Assembly: GCA_965222505.1 (NCBI GenBank)
Contig: OZ244956.1
Span: 3,224,001 to 3,288,000 of the forward strand
DNA from: G965222505 sp965222505
GTDB taxonomy: Bacteria > Bacteroidota > Rhodothermia > Rhodothermales > DATKEJ01
Length of the DNA: 64,000 nucleotides
Direction of reading: 5' to 3'
Part shown: positions 1 to 9,318 of the stretch, piece after piece
Layout: each line of letters starts with the position of its first letter
Numbering within the stretch: position 1 is the stretch's first letter
Position numbers and translations under genes: made by a program
The notes under the pieces: model-generated
Seen by the model: only the letters and a program-made list of their open reading frames with translations
Told to the model about the DNA's origin: nothing
Database searches by the model: none

Positions 1-626
1 TGACGGTATTACCTTACATCTTCCTTTTTCTTCTGGCGACGAGCGCTACTTGGGGTTTGGCGGTCTGGGTAAGGCGGCCGGGGCTTCCTCCACACCGCCC
101 GATTCTTGAGACGGTGCTGACGGCCATAGGCTGGGTGCTCCTCTTTGCCGCATTTGGATGGACGTTACTCTTTGTTCGCTATGCCTTAGCATTACTCATC
201 TTGGGCGTGGCTGCTGAAGTAGACCGCAGGCATCATCTCATCCCGGATCGGTTGATGGGGCTCGGTCTTGTTTTTGGTGGGAGCCTGCTTCTGGCCCAGC
301 CGGCAGACGTAGTCGCATACGTTGGGGCTGCCGGTGTGGCCGGTGGGGGGCTCGGGCTGCTTTTCTTGGGTAGTCTGTGGCTTCTCCATCGGCCGGGCCT
401 GGGGCTGGGTGATGTAAAATTGGCTGTCGTCTTGGGGTTTCTCATCGGTTGGCCGGTGCTCTGGGTCATTTACCTTGCAGCCGTTGTGGGGACACTTGTG
501 GGCCTCCTTGGGGTGGCCTCTGGGCGATGTACCCGGTACACGCGCTTGCCGTTTGCGCCGTTCATTCTGGTAGGTGCGGTGCTCGGCAGCACGGTGCTTC
601 CCGTAACCATGATCTGGCCGATATGA
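1..626 (+). CDS. Prepilin peptidase, A24 family (5' end at or just outside window)
   Basis: Aspartic protease that cleaves the leader of type IV pilin-like proteins at the cytoplasmic face of the inner membrane. The frame is open to the left edge. Bases 1-2 (TG) would complete an ATG if the preceding base is A, giving a protein of about 208 aa that starts with a hydrophobic helix. Both A24 aspartates are visible: one in VDRRHHLIPD (codon at 222-224) and one in GLGDVK (codon at 411-413). Several membrane segments surround them. No N-methyltransferase domain with zinc cysteines is visible, so if the start is at the edge this is a peptidase-only enzyme. The stop overlaps the next start (ATGA at 623-626). 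The pseudopilins encoded directly downstream are the likely substrates. Which TTG or ATG is the true start cannot be settled from the window. Confidence 0.85.
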   Translation, partial: TVLPYIFLFLLATSATWGLAVWVRRPGLPPHRPILETVLTAIGWVLLFAAFGWTLLFVRYALALLILGVAAEVDRRHHLIPDRLMGLGLVFGGSLLLAQPADVVAYVGAAGVAGGGLGLLFLGSLWLLHRPGLGLGDVKLAVVLGFLIGWPVLWVIYLAAVVGTLVGLLGVASGRCTRYTRLPFAPFILVGAVLGSTVLPVTMIWPI

Positions 627-2104
627 AACGGTTACCACATATCGGTCAACGGAATGCATCGGTGGGCACGCCATGCGGACACGGTACGCCGTGGGAGCGT
701 GCTGGGGAGGCGTCAGAGGCGGGATCGGCGTTATTGGTGACGTTGGTAGTGATTACGATTGTGACGATCCTGATTGGCATCGCCCTCGCGACGGAACTCG
801 TACAATTTCGCTCTATTCGCCAGGATGTGCATCATGTACGGGCGCGCTACCTAGCCGAGGCCGGTATTTACGCCGCAATGGACGAACTACAGCAACGGCC
901 GTTTTGGCAGGTACGGGATAGCCTGTTCACCTTTGCGGAAGGCATGCAGAGTCTGGTAACTGTGGAACCGTTTGGAGGGTATGTTTTCATTCGCTCCATT
1001 GCTGAGTCGGGACAGAGCCGGTTCACCACACGGGCATTGGTAGGGGAGGTGCCGACTTCGACCTTCAGTTATGCGGTAGCCCTTTTTGATGAGGGCACCC
1101 AATCGGGGTTGAGTCTCAATAAAGATGCCCGGATCACTGGAGACATCGCCTTGCTTGCCGAAGGCCGTGGGTTGGACACCCTATCCACCATCGATGGTAT
1201 TGGGTTTGAAGGAGACCTGGAAGGACGGGCCTATACCTTCGAGACTTTCGATGTGCCCTTTCATTCCCATCTTTTAGTGCAGGCCGTTGCCCTAAACGAA
1301 GCGTACCTCGCACAACCTAGCACGGATCCTGTTACACTGCCGCCAGAACTAGAGTATACGCGGCGCACCCTGGCCTGGTATTTACCGAGCGACTTGCCGA
1401 CGGTCGCATCACAGTCCCGCTACACGGTGGCTGATTCGCTTCAGTTCCGTTCACCCGTTCGGGTGGTTACTGAAGGGCCCCTTTCGCTTGAAGGGCCGTT
1501 GCACATTGAAGAAAACTCATGGTTCATTTCAGGGGATACGTTGCGCATTGGCCCGGAGGTCGCTCTGCGGCAGGGATATTTCTATGGCCGAAGGGGCATC
1601 ATCATTGAGGGCAATGCCGGTCTCTCGGGGCAGTTTGTTTCTCAAGGAGGGGTGATGGTTCAAGGTGGCTCACGGATCGGCTATCCCTCTCTCGTGTATT
1701 CGACCGGCGAAGCAAGGGGGAGCAGAATTTGGATTAAAGATGCTTCTGTTGTGGACGGCACATTGCTCCAGACGGCCATTGATCCCGAACCCGTGGTACC
1801 AGCTGGACGCGTGGTGATTGATACCCTGGCGCTGGTGCGGGGAGCCGTCTACAACCGGCACGAGACCGAGTTGCATGGCACACTGCACGGCTCGCTGATT
1901 ACGCACCAGACCTATTTCTACTACACCAGCCCCATTACCCCAGGTACGCATTACGTCAATTGGTTGCGTGATGCCACGGTCGATGTCATGAGCCGCCCCA
2001 TCACCTACCGTACCCCCCTGGGGTTTAGCCCCACACCAGAGTTAGACATCATCGCCTGGGAGGGCTACGCCCAGTCCCTGTTTCCAGAGGACCCAGCCCT
2101 ATGA
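623..2104 (+). CDS. PilX-like pilus assembly protein with long repetitive C-terminal region
   Basis: This is a 493-aa protein. I chose the start at 623 because it overlaps the prepilin peptidase stop as ATGA; the frame is open further upstream but that overlaps the peptidase gene. After a charged leader of about 38 residues there is a hydrophobic segment GSALLVTLVVIT followed by ARYLAEAGIYAAMDEL, the pattern of PilX-type N-termini found in minor pilin operons. The remaining 400 residues are glycine- and valine-rich with short alternating strands, which suggests a beta-helix or polymer-forming domain; this is inference from composition. It ends in another ATGA overlap with the next pseudopilin. 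The probable role is a minor or tip component of a type IV pilus or type II secretion pseudopilus. There is no Glu at position +5 of the hydrophobic segment, as in other atypical minor pilins. Confidence 0.75.
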   Translation: MKRLPHIGQRNASVGTPCGHGTPWERAGEASEAGSALLVTLVVITIVTILIGIALATELVQFRSIRQDVHHVRARYLAEAGIYAAMDELQQRPFWQVRDSLFTFAEGMQSLVTVEPFGGYVFIRSIAESGQSRFTTRALVGEVPTSTFSYAVALFDEGTQSGLSLNKDARITGDIALLAEGRGLDTLSTIDGIGFEGDLEGRAYTFETFDVPFHSHLLVQAVALNEAYLAQPSTDPVTLPPELEYTRRTLAWYLPSDLPTVASQSRYTVADSLQFRSPVRVVTEGPLSLEGPLHIEENSWFISGDTLRIGPEVALRQGYFYGRRGIIIEGNAGLSGQFVSQGGVMVQGGSRIGYPSLVYSTGEARGSRIWIKDASVVDGTLLQTAIDPEPVVPAGRVVIDTLALVRGAVYNRHETELHGTLHGSLITHQTYFYYTSPITPGTHYVNWLRDATVDVMSRPITYRTPLGFSPTPELDIIAWEGYAQSLFPEDPAL

Positions 2105-2475
2105 AGCATCGCCATCACATAACGCCACGCCTTACGTCGCACGTAGAAGCTGGATTTTCGATCATCGAGGTCACGGTGGCGATGGCCTTGTTGGTGACGG
2201 TGCTCATTCCGCTGGGTAGCTTTACGGTACAGTTCATCGGCGAGCGTAGAAACGAGCGCGAGTTGCGTGCTTTGGCTTTGGGCCGGCTTTTGATGGAAGA
2301 GACGCTGCACCTCGAAAGCTATGGCTCGGAAGAGCGGTGGACGCCGGACCGCAAGTGGCGGATGCGCAAGACCGTCACCCGGACCGGGCGGCAGGTGCGC
2401 ATCATCATACAGGTGTATCGGCATCCCCATCCTGACCCTTATCTCCGCCTGTTCACCATCCGCCTCACCTCATGA
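2101..2475 (+). CDS. Minor pseudopilin, GspI/PilV-like
   Basis: This 124-aa protein has a class III (type IV pilin) signal: a short basic leader rich in His and Arg, then EAGFSIIEV with the conserved Glu at +5, followed by a hydrophobic helix (VAMALLVTVLIPLGS). It should be cleaved by the prepilin peptidase encoded two genes upstream and assembled in a pseudopilus. The length and its place before a GspJ-like gene and GspF resemble GspI/PilV minor pseudopilins. It overlaps both neighbours by four bases (ATGA), so translation of the operon is probably coupled. The C-terminal globular part is small and I do not recognise further motifs. Confidence 0.75.
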   Translation: MKHRHHITPRLTSHVEAGFSIIEVTVAMALLVTVLIPLGSFTVQFIGERRNERELRALALGRLLMEETLHLESYGSEERWTPDRKWRMRKTVTRTGRQVRIIIQVYRHPHPDPYLRLFTIRLTS

Positions 2476-3155
2476 TGCCCCGGTTTTTCATATCGCGTTC
2501 CGTCGGACCCTTCGTATTTACCGAGGACAGACCCCCTACGTCGCACGTCGCACGTCGCACGCCGCACGTCAGACACCCTGAGGCCGGATTTGCACTCATC
2601 GAGTTGGTGATTTCCTTGTTTCTGATGGTGCTCATCACCGGCTTGGTGTACGCGAGCTATGTGTTTGTAAGCAAGGCTTGGGTGGGTTGGAAACGAAACA
2701 TGGCCCTGGAGAGCGATTTGCATCTGGTGATGCAGCGTGTGGCCGAGGATCTGACGTATGCCGAGCAGTTCATCGTCCTGAACGATTCGACCTGGGTGTT
2801 GCGCGGACGCGCCCAAAAACAGATTCAGTACGCCCATCAAGACAGCATACTAACCCGCAATGGGGTACGGATGCATCACACCGATGTACTTGTGACCCGA
2901 TTTGTGCTTTTTCCGTCTCGGACGCCGACGGCTTACGCCCGGACGCGCCATGAGGTGGAGCCAAATGAAGCGCAAGCGCTGGTACAAGTGCAGGTCAACC
3001 TGCAGGTCCAGGGGTGGTCCCTGGCGTTAGAAGCCGCGACCCACGTGGCGCTACGTCCACACCGCCCCTGGCCGCTTGTTTGGCAGAAGGGCCGGGGTAA
3101 ACCCTGGTTCGCTGGGGAAGCCATTCGGGTTGCGCAATATCAGGAGGCAGCATGA
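2472..3155 (+). CDS. Minor pseudopilin, GspJ/PilW-like
   Basis: This 227-aa protein has a pilin-type N-terminus: EAGFALIELVISLFLMV, Glu at +5, then a hydrophobic helix. The size and soluble domain fit GspJ/PilW-type minor pseudopilins, although subtype is a guess. The leader before the cleavage site is unusually long (about 36 residues) and is encoded in part by five tandem heptanucleotide units (2538-2572), so a change in repeat number would shift the frame ahead of the pilin motif. No start codon lies between the repeat and the pilin motif, so the leader must be read through the repeat. It overlaps both neighbours by ATGA. Confidence 0.75.
   Translation: MMPRFFISRSVGPFVFTEDRPPTSHVARRTPHVRHPEAGFALIELVISLFLMVLITGLVYASYVFVSKAWVGWKRNMALESDLHLVMQRVAEDLTYAEQFIVLNDSTWVLRGRAQKQIQYAHQDSILTRNGVRMHHTDVLVTRFVLFPSRTPTAYARTRHEVEPNEAQALVQVQVNLQVQGWSLALEAATHVALRPHRPWPLVWQKGRGKPWFAGEAIRVAQYQEAA
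2538..2572 (+). repeat. Heptanucleotide tandem repeat inside pseudopilin leader
   Basis: Five consecutive 7-base units run ACGTCGC, ACGTCGC, ACGTCGC, ACGCCGC, ACGTCAG. They lie in frame-relevant coding DNA between the start codon of the GspJ-like gene and its pilin cleavage motif. Because 7 is not a multiple of 3, slippage by one unit would change the frame. Confidence 0.9.
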
Positions 3156-4279
3156 GCCGGGCTTTTTCCATAGCATCTCCGGTGCGCCGTCCGGCGCTTG
3201 TGCATAAGCGAAAACCGGCCAAGGCGGTGCAGCGCCCCTGGACGCGGGTCCGGCAAAAAGCGTTGCTGAATTTTACACGCAGCTTTGCCGTAATGATCAG
3301 CGCCAAGCTTTCCATTGTGGACGCTTTGCAGACAGCCACGCGGGCAACCAGCAGCCGAGCACTTCAACAGGTTTTGGAGGGCGTACGGGCCGAAGTGCAG
3401 CGGGGCCGAAGCCTCTCGGAAGCCCTCTCGGCCTATCCCGGTGTGTTCGATGCCATGTACATCGATCTGACGAAAGTAGGTGAAGCAGCCGGCATCCTGG
3501 ATGAAGTGCTCCTGCGCCTGGCCGATCACTATGAAAAGACGAGTGCGCTTAAACGCAAGATTCGAGCGGCCTTTGCCTATCCGGCCGTTATTCTTTTCAT
3601 CGCGGTGTTTGCCATTGGGTTTTTCCTAACGACCATCGTGCCCACCTTCGCCGAAATGTTTGCCCAGTTTGGTGCAGAACTTCCGGGTCCTACACTTCTG
3701 GTCATTGGCCTCAGCGAGACCTTAGCCGAACATTACCTCTTGCTGCTCTTGGGTATTTCAGGCATTGGGTTGGCCTTTGTGGTGTTTCGCCGCTCCACGT
3801 ACGGGGGGCTGCTCTGGGACCGGTTGTGGCTCCGGGTGCCGCTCTTTGGCAAATTGACACTCAAACGTCTCACGGCCCGGTTTTGCCGGACGCTGGGCAC
3901 GTTGTTGGGCAGTGGCATCACGCTGGTCGATGCCCTGGATATGTTGTCCCGAACTTCCGGCAATCAGGTTTTGGGCCGGGAGGTGAAGGACCTTGCGCGA
4001 CAGGTGAGCCGGGGGGCGAGTATGCACCAGACCTTACAAAAGCGCGGTCTGTTCCCGCCGATGGTGGTCCAGATGATTGCCGTCGGTGAGCAGACCGCAG
4101 AACTAAGCCGGATGATGAAATACGTCGGCCAACACTACGAGGGAGAAATTGAAGCCTTTCTCGAAGGGCTGACCTCAATCATTGAGCCGGTGCTCATCAT
4201 TTTAATCGGCCTCGTCATCGGGAGCATCCTGATGGCGATGTACATGCCGATGTTCGACCTCATTAACGTCATTGGATAG
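3152..4279 (+). CDS. Type II secretion / type IV pilus inner-membrane platform protein (GspF/PilC family)
   Basis: This 375-aa polytopic protein would form the inner-membrane platform that couples a secretion ATPase to pseudopilus assembly. The two repeated GspF domains are visible: the first around residues 40-165 with LTKVGEAAGILDEVL and YPAVILFI, the second around residues 240-370 with MIAVGEQTAELSRMM. Predicted membrane helices lie near 143-164, 195-212 and 346-366, the usual GspF arrangement. The length is slightly below the typical 400 aa. The ATG overlaps the preceding stop (ATGA). The stop is only five bases before the Rhs shell gene, so they are probably cotranscribed. No GspE-type ATPase or secretin is visible here; these may lie upstream of the window. 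Confidence 0.88.
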   Translation: MSRAFSIASPVRRPALVHKRKPAKAVQRPWTRVRQKALLNFTRSFAVMISAKLSIVDALQTATRATSSRALQQVLEGVRAEVQRGRSLSEALSAYPGVFDAMYIDLTKVGEAAGILDEVLLRLADHYEKTSALKRKIRAAFAYPAVILFIAVFAIGFFLTTIVPTFAEMFAQFGAELPGPTLLVIGLSETLAEHYLLLLLGISGIGLAFVVFRRSTYGGLLWDRLWLRVPLFGKLTLKRLTARFCRTLGTLLGSGITLVDALDMLSRTSGNQVLGREVKDLARQVSRGASMHQTLQKRGLFPPMVVQMIAVGEQTAELSRMMKYVGQHYEGEIEAFLEGLTSIIEPVLIILIGLVIGSILMAMYMPMFDLINVIG

Positions 4280-4284
4280 AAGCC

Positions 4285-7200
4285 ATGAACGTCATTACCC
4301 GACTCCAAAAGATTGGTCTCGCATCCCTGAATACCTTCATAGCTGTTTTGATGTTGTCAATGCCACAGTATGGTTTTGCACAGACCACAGGGGTATTCAA
4401 CGAGTTCGCCTCGCAGCCTGATGTTTGGCATCCCAATGGCCCAGTCCAACCCGGCGTCGATGCTAAAGGAGATTTGACGCTCACAATTCCCGTGATGACC
4501 GTTCCCGGCCGGGGCGGGTTGGATTTTGATATCAGCTTTAACTACCGCTCTGGGATCCGGGTTGATCAACGGGCTAGCTGGATTGGTATGGGATGGGGCT
4601 TTGATCCGGGCAGTATCACGAGAGATCCACACGGGTTTGTCGTAAACAATGGAGATGGCACATTTGGAACACACGGTGCTGATTATGTTGAGCAGCCCAA
4701 GTGGCAACCCGATTCTTACTATGTCTCTTTCCCCAATGGAACCGGTACAATGATGCGGGTAACCCAACCCACGCAAGGGTCTACGACCAATCCACCGCAT
4801 CGGTCGAGCGCCTCTGGATTTTATCTTAATGACTGGAGAGCTTGGAAAATAGAGGCGTTCTCGGTTGGTCCAGTAACGGTGTCGGCGGTCGGCGGCAGCA
4901 GTCTAACGACGGCACGAGCCGGGGAATCGACGGCTCGGGATGACTACAGCAAATTCATCATTACTACGCTTGGAGGCGTCCGGTACGTATTTGCCCACCC
5001 AACACTGGCAACATATAAGGGGCTTCTCGAAACGGGTAATAATTTCTTGTTTGATTATTATGTGGGTACGTGGCGACTGGTGGCCATTCTTGGGCATAAC
5101 TACGAGAATGGTGCACCTGACATACCTACGGGAGATGAAAGTGGCAGTTGGATTCGCTTTGATTATACCCCAGTTGCTATGGCGAGCACACAGGGGCAAA
5201 ATCCTTATCCCACCTATATTCAAACAGCTTATCTAGAGAAGATAGTTACTCCTACGCACGAAGCGGTATTCGAAAAGTCAAGTCGCCCACGGGAGAATTG
5301 GCCGGATTGGGAGTCTGGCATCTACAGTATCCTTACGGCCATCAAACTCTATTCACGTCATGATACGCAAAATACGGTAAATGAAGTACATCTTACACAG
5401 TCTCAGCGATTTCCGTCTCCATTGGATAACTCGAGACTGGCTTTGGATGCGCTGGAAATGCAAGGCCAAAACGGCGCAATTGTAATGCCGGCCTATGAAT
5501 TTACCTACTACGGCACCAGCTGTTCACAATCGCCTTGTCCACTAGGCACGTCGAATCAGGATGATTTCGGCTTTTACGATGACGGTTTCTCGAGCGCACC
5601 ATCTGATCGAGACAGTAATACCAATGATGCCAAGTCCTGGAGTCTGGAGACGATCAAATATCCCACCGGTGGTACTGAGACTTATTATTACACAAATGAT
5701 CAAGTATCCAGCACGGAGTCTGTAGACTATAAGTCATTTGATATGACCGTATCCCCTCCGATTGTTGGGGATCATACCTACAATTTTGGAAACCATGGTT
5801 ATTCCCAAGGGGGTATACGTGTAACAAAAATAGTACGTAGTGACGGTGTAAATCCCGACCGAGACATTGAGATAGAGTATACCTACGATGAACCGGGGCG
5901 TGTAACCGGCGTCCCGAATAGGTATTGGAGTAGGACGTATAGTGGGGCTTTCTTTTCACTTACCGAACGAGGACACGTTGCTGTCTATTATCCAAAGATC
6001 TCGCGGCGCACATTGCCTGATGGCGGTAAAACCGAGATATACTATACCACGCCGAATGCTTCCGTATCGGCTTGCTCATGGCCTGATGGAGAGATTGATC
6101 CACTTACCACAATGCGCTATACCAGGAGTGGTAATGGATTCACCTTGATTCAGGGCAATGAAGACCGTGAGTGGGGGCGCCCCTACTATACACAAATCCT
6201 TGCTGAAAATGGAAGCGTCATTCGGGACACCTGTACCCAACATGATACCAATCAAGCAAAGCTAGGTATCGCCTGGGATCCTCCCGTTGGTTCACTTGAA
6301 CTCAATCTGCATTGGGGATATGCTGACCGTATCAATTTCGTCAATGAGCGAGTTTTTGAAGGCAGGACAGACCCGATTACAAAAATCAATCAATATTTCT
6401 ATCATATAGATCCAACCGAAGAGACAGGACTGTTGACCAGTATGTCCGAGTCCATCAATAGCAAAGAGCGGGTTACATTCTACACCTATGCATTTGAGGA
6501 ATATCCAGCATTGAAGGACCTGAATATTCTAAATCCCACTATTCGGCAAGATGTCAGCGACGGCAATTCGGTATATCATCAGAGTACAATTACCACCTGG
6601 AAAGAGCACGAGTTTTTTAATGATGAGGGCGAATTGGTCCGGCTATGGAATCCCTATCAGACATATGCTTGGCGTGCGAATGTTCCCTCTTCCGGGAGTA
6701 GGATTTTTTCTGATTGGACAGGGGTGGTTACAACAAATAAATGCGCGGATGGGCAAGACACCGACTGTTGGCAACTCAGTTCGACCAATCAAAGCTATAA
6801 CGACAATGGCTACTTGACTAATGTCAAAGACGGTCTCGGCGTCAATACCATATTCAATTATAGAACCGATATAGGCTACAATGGGGCCTACCTGACACGA
6901 GTCACCCGGCAAGGACTCAGTTCCAATTTTGAATATGATCTCAGATGGGGACTGCTCAGCAAGGTCACCGGTCCCAGTGGCCGTGAGCAGAGCTATGTCT
7001 ACGACGCCTTTGGCCGCCTTAAGCGCGTGGTCAATGATGCGGGCGTGATCGCCTCTACTAATCTGTATCACATAAAGAACACACCGGCCACGGAGCCGAC
7101 GTACGTCAAATCGGTAAACTGGAACTATGACGCCTACGGGGGAAGCCGTCACGTCACGAGCCGCCAATACTTCGATGGACTTGGCCGAACCACACACACC

Positions 7201-9237
7201 CAACTTGGCGAAGTGCCGGGCACCTCGATTTTCACCAAGACCGAGTACGACTCACAGGGAAGGGTGTGGAAAGCGTGGAAACCCTACCGGGGAAGCACGC
7301 CACCAATAGGGCAACCTCCAGCTGCCGATCCACTAGCCTATTACCAAGCTAACACCGACAATAATCCTCTGAGTAACCTAGCGGTCTTCTGTGAAAAGAG
7401 TGACACAGTGCTAAAGCCCTATGAGGAGACCCTCTATAAACCTGATCCCCTGGCCCGGCCTGTTAGTATCACACCGGCCTATTGTAGCAGTAGTACCGCA
7501 GACAGGAAGCGCATTCTCTTTCATTACGACATCAATGTGAACCTGGGCACCCTGTCACGCGTCTCGGACGAAAATGTAGTCTACAATGATACCTACACCG
7601 ACCTCTTCGGTAACACCACGCGTCTTTACCATGCTGCTAATCAAGGTAGTGATGCCTTTACCAAGATGACCCATGACGTGATGGGAAACCTTACCCAAGT
7701 CCAGCCTCCGGAACGGTATGTAATAGGCAACACGACCTACGCTTACAACACGCTCGGCCAGCTTACGGCGAAAAACACGCCGGACATTGACGGGGCCTAC
7801 CAGTACCGTTATGACGCTAACGGTAACCTGCGCTTTGTGCTCGATCCCACCCGTCAAGATGCCAATGGATTCCTCTACACCAAGTACGATGTACACAACC
7901 GGGCCATTGAGAGTGGTATCTACCAGGGCACGACCACGTTCTCGACGGCCAATGTAGATGACCAGACCTGGCCAAGTGAGGACATCTCCGAAGTCAGATC
8001 CTTCCAGTATACCCAGGGTGACCTTACAAGGGTCTCGTTTACTTCGCCATCAGGGCAGACCAGCCGGTATGAGTATGGCTATGACACCGAAGGCCGGGTA
8101 AGTGATATTGAGATTTGTCTCAAAGGCATGCGGAAAGAAGACAACACGGGTTTGACTTGTAAGAAGGTCGAATACATCTATGACCTGCAGAGCAACGTCA
8201 CCGAAGTTCATTACCAACCCGGCGAAGCGGACGCGCTCTGTCATTTTTACTCCTATGACCTGGTCGGTCGCCTGGACTCGGTCAAGGTCAACACCTCGGC
8301 TGATGTAGAGGATGCCCACACCGTGGCCGTCTATAGTTATACCGCTACCGGCCAGGTCAAGCAACTCCAACTTGGGCGAGACAGCCTGCAAGCGCCCATC
8401 CAGTCGCTTGATTACCGCTACCACATGCGGGACTGGCTCACCCATATCAATCATATCAATCTTTCCACTGTCAATTCGATTGATGCGTCTGGAGGCGATC
8501 TTTTTGCGATGCGCCTGGGTTACTTCGGCTTTAATTCTGATGCTCCGATAGGTGCCGTGGATCGCTACAACGGGGATGTTTCCTGGACGGCTTGGCGTAC
8601 AAAGGGCAATCACGTGGTCGACACGGGCTTCGCCGGAACTACCGAAGCAGGCATCGCTGGCTACGCCTTTGACTATGACTATTTCAACCGGCTTACCGAG
8701 GCCAACTTCTCACATAAAGATATTGGCACTGTGCCTTGGCAGAATAACAACAACTTCGATGTCTCTCCCATCGAATACGACCGGAACGGCAATATCACGC
8801 GTCTTCTTCGTAATCGATTTGGGGGGCCCCAAGATGATTTCACCTACGTCCCTTATGCCGGGACCAACCGGCTCTGTAACCTCGACGGCCTGCCGTGTAA
8901 CACCACGGACCCGAGCCAAAACGCGTACGTCTATGACCCAAACGGCAACGTGACCAAAAACCACCTAGGGCAGACGTTCGACTATACGCATTTCAACCTG
9001 CCGCACACGGTTACCAGCAATAATGTAACCACAAAATATCGCTACGATGCCGACGGGATGCGGGTGTACAAAAAAATAGGGTTGGTGGAGACGTTTTACA
9101 TACGCGGGGCAAATGGGGAGGTATTGGCCGTCTACGACCAAGCCCCACTCGATGGGGCACGTTTGAGGTACCACAATTTGCTCTCCGGCAGTTCAGTCAT
9201 CGGCCGGATTGAACCGCCGGAGATGGGTACCAACTAG
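4285..9237 (+). CDS. Secreted Rhs/YD-repeat shell protein lacking the Rhs core and toxin
   Basis: This 1650-aa protein starts with a Sec-type signal peptide (cleavage after about residue 33, GFAQ). The N-terminal part has the SpvB-like pattern PVMTVPGRGG, then FNYRSG and GMGWGF, as in Rhs shells of Bacteroidota. Many YD repeats follow, such as YVYDAFGRLKRV, YRYDANGNL and YVYDPNGNVT. The protein ends at LLSGSSVIGRIEPPEMGTN, just before the point where other Rhs proteins continue into the core motif YYLKDHLGSVRA and DPxG. That core is instead found in the next gene. The short gap (9238-9279) contains no hidden core. The gene follows the GspF gene by five bases. Inference: it forms the beta-cocoon half of a two-protein toxin, comparable to the TcB/TcC split of Tc toxins. 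It could alternatively be a truncated relic. Confidence 0.85.
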   Translation: MNVITRLQKIGLASLNTFIAVLMLSMPQYGFAQTTGVFNEFASQPDVWHPNGPVQPGVDAKGDLTLTIPVMTVPGRGGLDFDISFNYRSGIRVDQRASWIGMGWGFDPGSITRDPHGFVVNNGDGTFGTHGADYVEQPKWQPDSYYVSFPNGTGTMMRVTQPTQGSTTNPPHRSSASGFYLNDWRAWKIEAFSVGPVTVSAVGGSSLTTARAGESTARDDYSKFIITTLGGVRYVFAHPTLATYKGLLETGNNFLFDYYVGTWRLVAILGHNYENGAPDIPTGDESGSWIRFDYTPVAMASTQGQNPYPTYIQTAYLEKIVTPTHEAVFEKSSRPRENWPDWESGIYSILTAIKLYSRHDTQNTVNEVHLTQSQRFPSPLDNSRLALDALEMQGQNGAIVMPAYEFTYYGTSCSQSPCPLGTSNQDDFGFYDDGFSSAPSDRDSNTNDAKSWSLETIKYPTGGTETYYYTNDQVSSTESVDYKSFDMTVSPPIVGDHTYNFGNHGYSQGGIRVTKIVRSDGVNPDRDIEIEYTYDEPGRVTGVPNRYWSRTYSGAFFSLTERGHVAVYYPKISRRTLPDGGKTEIYYTTPNASVSACSWPDGEIDPLTTMRYTRSGNGFTLIQGNEDREWGRPYYTQILAENGSVIRDTCTQHDTNQAKLGIAWDPPVGSLELNLHWGYADRINFVNERVFEGRTDPITKINQYFYHIDPTEETGLLTSMSESINSKERVTFYTYAFEEYPALKDLNILNPTIRQDVSDGNSVYHQSTITTWKEHEFFNDEGELVRLWNPYQTYAWRANVPSSGSRIFSDWTGVVTTNKCADGQDTDCWQLSSTNQSYNDNGYLTNVKDGLGVNTIFNYRTDIGYNGAYLTRVTRQGLSSNFEYDLRWGLLSKVTGPSGREQSYVYDAFGRLKRVVNDAGVIASTNLYHIKNTPATEPTYVKSVNWNYDAYGGSRHVTSRQYFDGLGRTTHTQLGEVPGTSIFTKTEYDSQGRVWKAWKPYRGSTPPIGQPPAADPLAYYQANTDNNPLSNLAVFCEKSDTVLKPYEETLYKPDPLARPVSITPAYCSSSTADRKRILFHYDINVNLGTLSRVSDENVVYNDTYTDLFGNTTRLYHAANQGSDAFTKMTHDVMGNLTQVQPPERYVIGNTTYAYNTLGQLTAKNTPDIDGAYQYRYDANGNLRFVLDPTRQDANGFLYTKYDVHNRAIESGIYQGTTTFSTANVDDQTWPSEDISEVRSFQYTQGDLTRVSFTSPSGQTSRYEYGYDTEGRVSDIEICLKGMRKEDNTGLTCKKVEYIYDLQSNVTEVHYQPGEADALCHFYSYDLVGRLDSVKVNTSADVEDAHTVAVYSYTATGQVKQLQLGRDSLQAPIQSLDYRYHMRDWLTHINHINLSTVNSIDASGGDLFAMRLGYFGFNSDAPIGAVDRYNGDVSWTAWRTKGNHVVDTGFAGTTEAGIAGYAFDYDYFNRLTEANFSHKDIGTVPWQNNNNFDVSPIEYDRNGNITRLLRNRFGGPQDDFTYVPYAGTNRLCNLDGLPCNTTDPSQNAYVYDPNGNVTKNHLGQTFDYTHFNLPHTVTSNNVTTKYRYDADGMRVYKKIGLVETFYIRGANGEVLAVYDQAPLDGARLRYHNLLSGSSVIGRIEPPEMGTN

Positions 9238-9318
9238 CCCCTTCAATCTCATCGCTTACTAAACCGGCACCTTCTACAGGTGCTCGTTTTGAACCTGGAA
9301 TTTAGCCTGAAAAGAGCC

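Noticed and set aside
449..622. Upstream extension of the PilX-like gene
   Set aside because: It overlaps the prepilin peptidase gene fully; the ATGA overlap at 623 matches the other junctions of the operon.
9238..9318. Possibility that the shell and core genes are one gene broken by a frameshift
   Set aside because: The second protein has its own signal peptide and about 1950 residues of other domains before the core, so a simple frameshift does not explain the split.
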